This document shows positions 63,233-64,000 of a stretch of DNA of 64,000 nucleotides, piece after piece (the stretch's first letter is position 1; the number at the start of each line of letters is the position of its first letter). The stretch is from Cellulophaga baltica (GTDB taxonomy: Bacteria > Bacteroidota > Bacteroidia > Flavobacteriales > Flavobacteriaceae). A program made the translations under genes and the position numbers. The notes beneath the pieces were generated by a model. The model had not been told where the DNA came from. It did not search any database and saw nothing but the letters and a program-made list of their open reading frames with translations. Location of the stretch: NCBI RefSeq assembly GCF_018861125.1, contig NZ_JAHKQN010000019.1, positions 1-64,000 of the forward strand, written 5' to 3'.

Positions 63233-64000
63233 TTATTGTAATGATTTATGAAGCATAGCAATAAACTTAGCTCTATCTGCCTGTAAAACTATTTCAGCAT
63301 TTGGTTCGTAACCTGTAATACCAATATAATCAATAGCTGTTTGTCCTCTAGAATAATCATCGTTAGTCAAAATAGTTACATGAGCTTTTTTTATTTCAGT
63401 AGCAATACTTTCATCAATAGCAATAGCCATAGCAATAGGGTCTGGTAAATCAAAACCTTCAAGTTTGGCCATTTTTTTAGTAAATTCATTTCTAGTTGCT
63501 TGTATAGAAAGTGCAAAATCTGCTAGGGGAGTACCAATAGCTTTAATTTGATTGCTATCTTCTTCTTCAAAAACTGCGAAATCGCGTGAAATGTCCCAAC
63601 CCACCATTCTAATAGGTATTCCAGATTCAAATACAATTTTAGCAGCCTCAGGGTCAGCCCAAATGTTGTACTCAGATATTGGAGTAATATTCCCTCTTCC
63701 TTGTCCAACACCACCCATAATCACACATTTTTTAAGTTTGTGTACTATAGATTTATCCAATTGTATTGCAGCTGCAATATTCGTTAGTGGAGCCATACAT
63801 ACTAAGGTAATTTCACCAGGGTTTTCATTTATTTTTTCAATAAGAATTTGAACCGCATGTTTTTCTTTAGCTTTAAAATTTTTTGGTTCTAAACCGATAC
63901 CTCCAAGACCATCATTACCATGCACATGATAAGCAGTTTTTAATGGTCGTAGTAAAGGTTTATCCATACCAGCATAAACAGGCAGTTCTTGATCACAAAG
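63233..64000 (-). CDS. Nucleoside hydrolase, partial (N-terminus beyond window)
   Basis: The frame remains open to the window end (LCDQELPVYAGMDKPLLRPL), so the Met at 63967 is internal and the gene is cut. The visible ~255 residues belong to the inosine-uridine nucleoside N-ribohydrolase family: HGNDGLGG, ITLVCMAPLTNIAAAIQLD, IMGGVGQGRGNITPISEYNI, and NIWADPEAAKIVF with the catalytic Asn and metal region. The DxDxxxDD metal motif is outside the window. It releases bases from nucleosides and so could feed the purine island, but it is 45 kb away. Confidence 0.88.
   Translation of the reverse strand, partial: LCDQELPVYAGMDKPLLRPLKTAYHVHGNDGLGGIGLEPKNFKAKEKHAVQILIEKINENPGEITLVCMAPLTNIAAAIQLDKSIVHKLKKCVIMGGVGQGRGNITPISEYNIWADPEAAKIVFESGIPIRMVGWDISRDFAVFEEEDSNQIKAIGTPLADFALSIQATRNEFTKKMAKLEGFDLPDPIAMAIAIDESIATEIKKAHVTILTNDDYSRGQTAIDYIGITGYEPNAEIVLQADRAKFIAMLHKSLQ

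Noticed and set aside
1-64000. Insertion sequences, prophage, CRISPR array, tRNA or rRNA genes
   Set aside because: No transposase, phage structural, Cas, tRNA or rRNA signatures were recognised on either strand; the only repeats are the attC-like sites, the dispersed 90-bp repeat and paired hairpins.

Overview
The window looks like chromosome of a member of the Bacteroidota, most likely a marine-type Flavobacteriia. The DNA is AT-rich, there is a SusC/SusD pair with a Y_Y_Y-type regulator, secreted lipoproteins are common, and several genes have TAnnTTTG-like -7 boxes ahead of them. No rRNA, tRNA, CRISPR array, transposase or integrase gene was seen.

Layout. (1) 1-5050 is accessory DNA: a quinone reductase/LysR divergent pair, an AraC regulator with four small genes, and a frameshifted TIMP-like gene, punctuated by two copies of a dispersed ~90-bp repeat that ends in a terminator. 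(2) 5563-18204 is a nearly complete purine-to-glyoxylate island. The plus-strand operon is xdhA-xdhB-allB-puuD-allantoin synthase fusion-xdhC-pucG, and the convergent minus-strand operon is allC-allE-uah. The two meet at a bidirectional terminator. (3) 18485-19675 is an MFS exporter. (4) 19816-31831 is a polysaccharide-utilisation-like locus: calcineurin phosphoesterase, reg-prop/Y_Y_Y/HTH regulator, SusC, SusD, a GDPD-GH16 fusion and an endonuclease/exonuclease/phosphatase-family hydrolase. The glycosidase accompanied by three phosphoesterase families suggests a phosphate-decorated glycan. (5) 32071-33237 holds a small STAS-like protein and a LysE exporter.

(6) 33666-43057 is the most striking part. 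It is a tandem array of five one- or two-gene units separated by imperfect palindromes with attC architecture. The first bases of every unit (GTT plus 4-7 bases) are the exact reverse complement of the bases that end the same unit, as expected for integron cassettes. No integrase is present, so it resembles a CALIN (cluster of attC sites lacking an integrase). Its cargo looks like phage defence or toxin functions: an EF-Tu domain III-like protein with an MltR/HEPN protein, an RloC-like AAA_13 ATPase, a small HEPN protein, a DUF4297 nuclease with a HerA ATPase, and an ApeA-like HEPN protein. The right edge is a third copy of the dispersed repeat.

(7) 43289-51368 holds a nonsense-interrupted small gene, an SRPBCC protein, a CocE-type hydrolase, a GH30 lipoprotein, and two adjacent genes sharing a C-terminal module that ends in KKWWxFWK, bracketed by near-identical terminator hairpins. 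(8) 51456-64000 is ordinary metabolism: a VOC protein, pta-ackA, two YceI proteins around a porin, an M19 peptidase-like protein, an amidohydrolase, a PepSY membrane protein and a nucleoside hydrolase cut by the window end.

All family assignments were made by reading the translated sequences without database searches.
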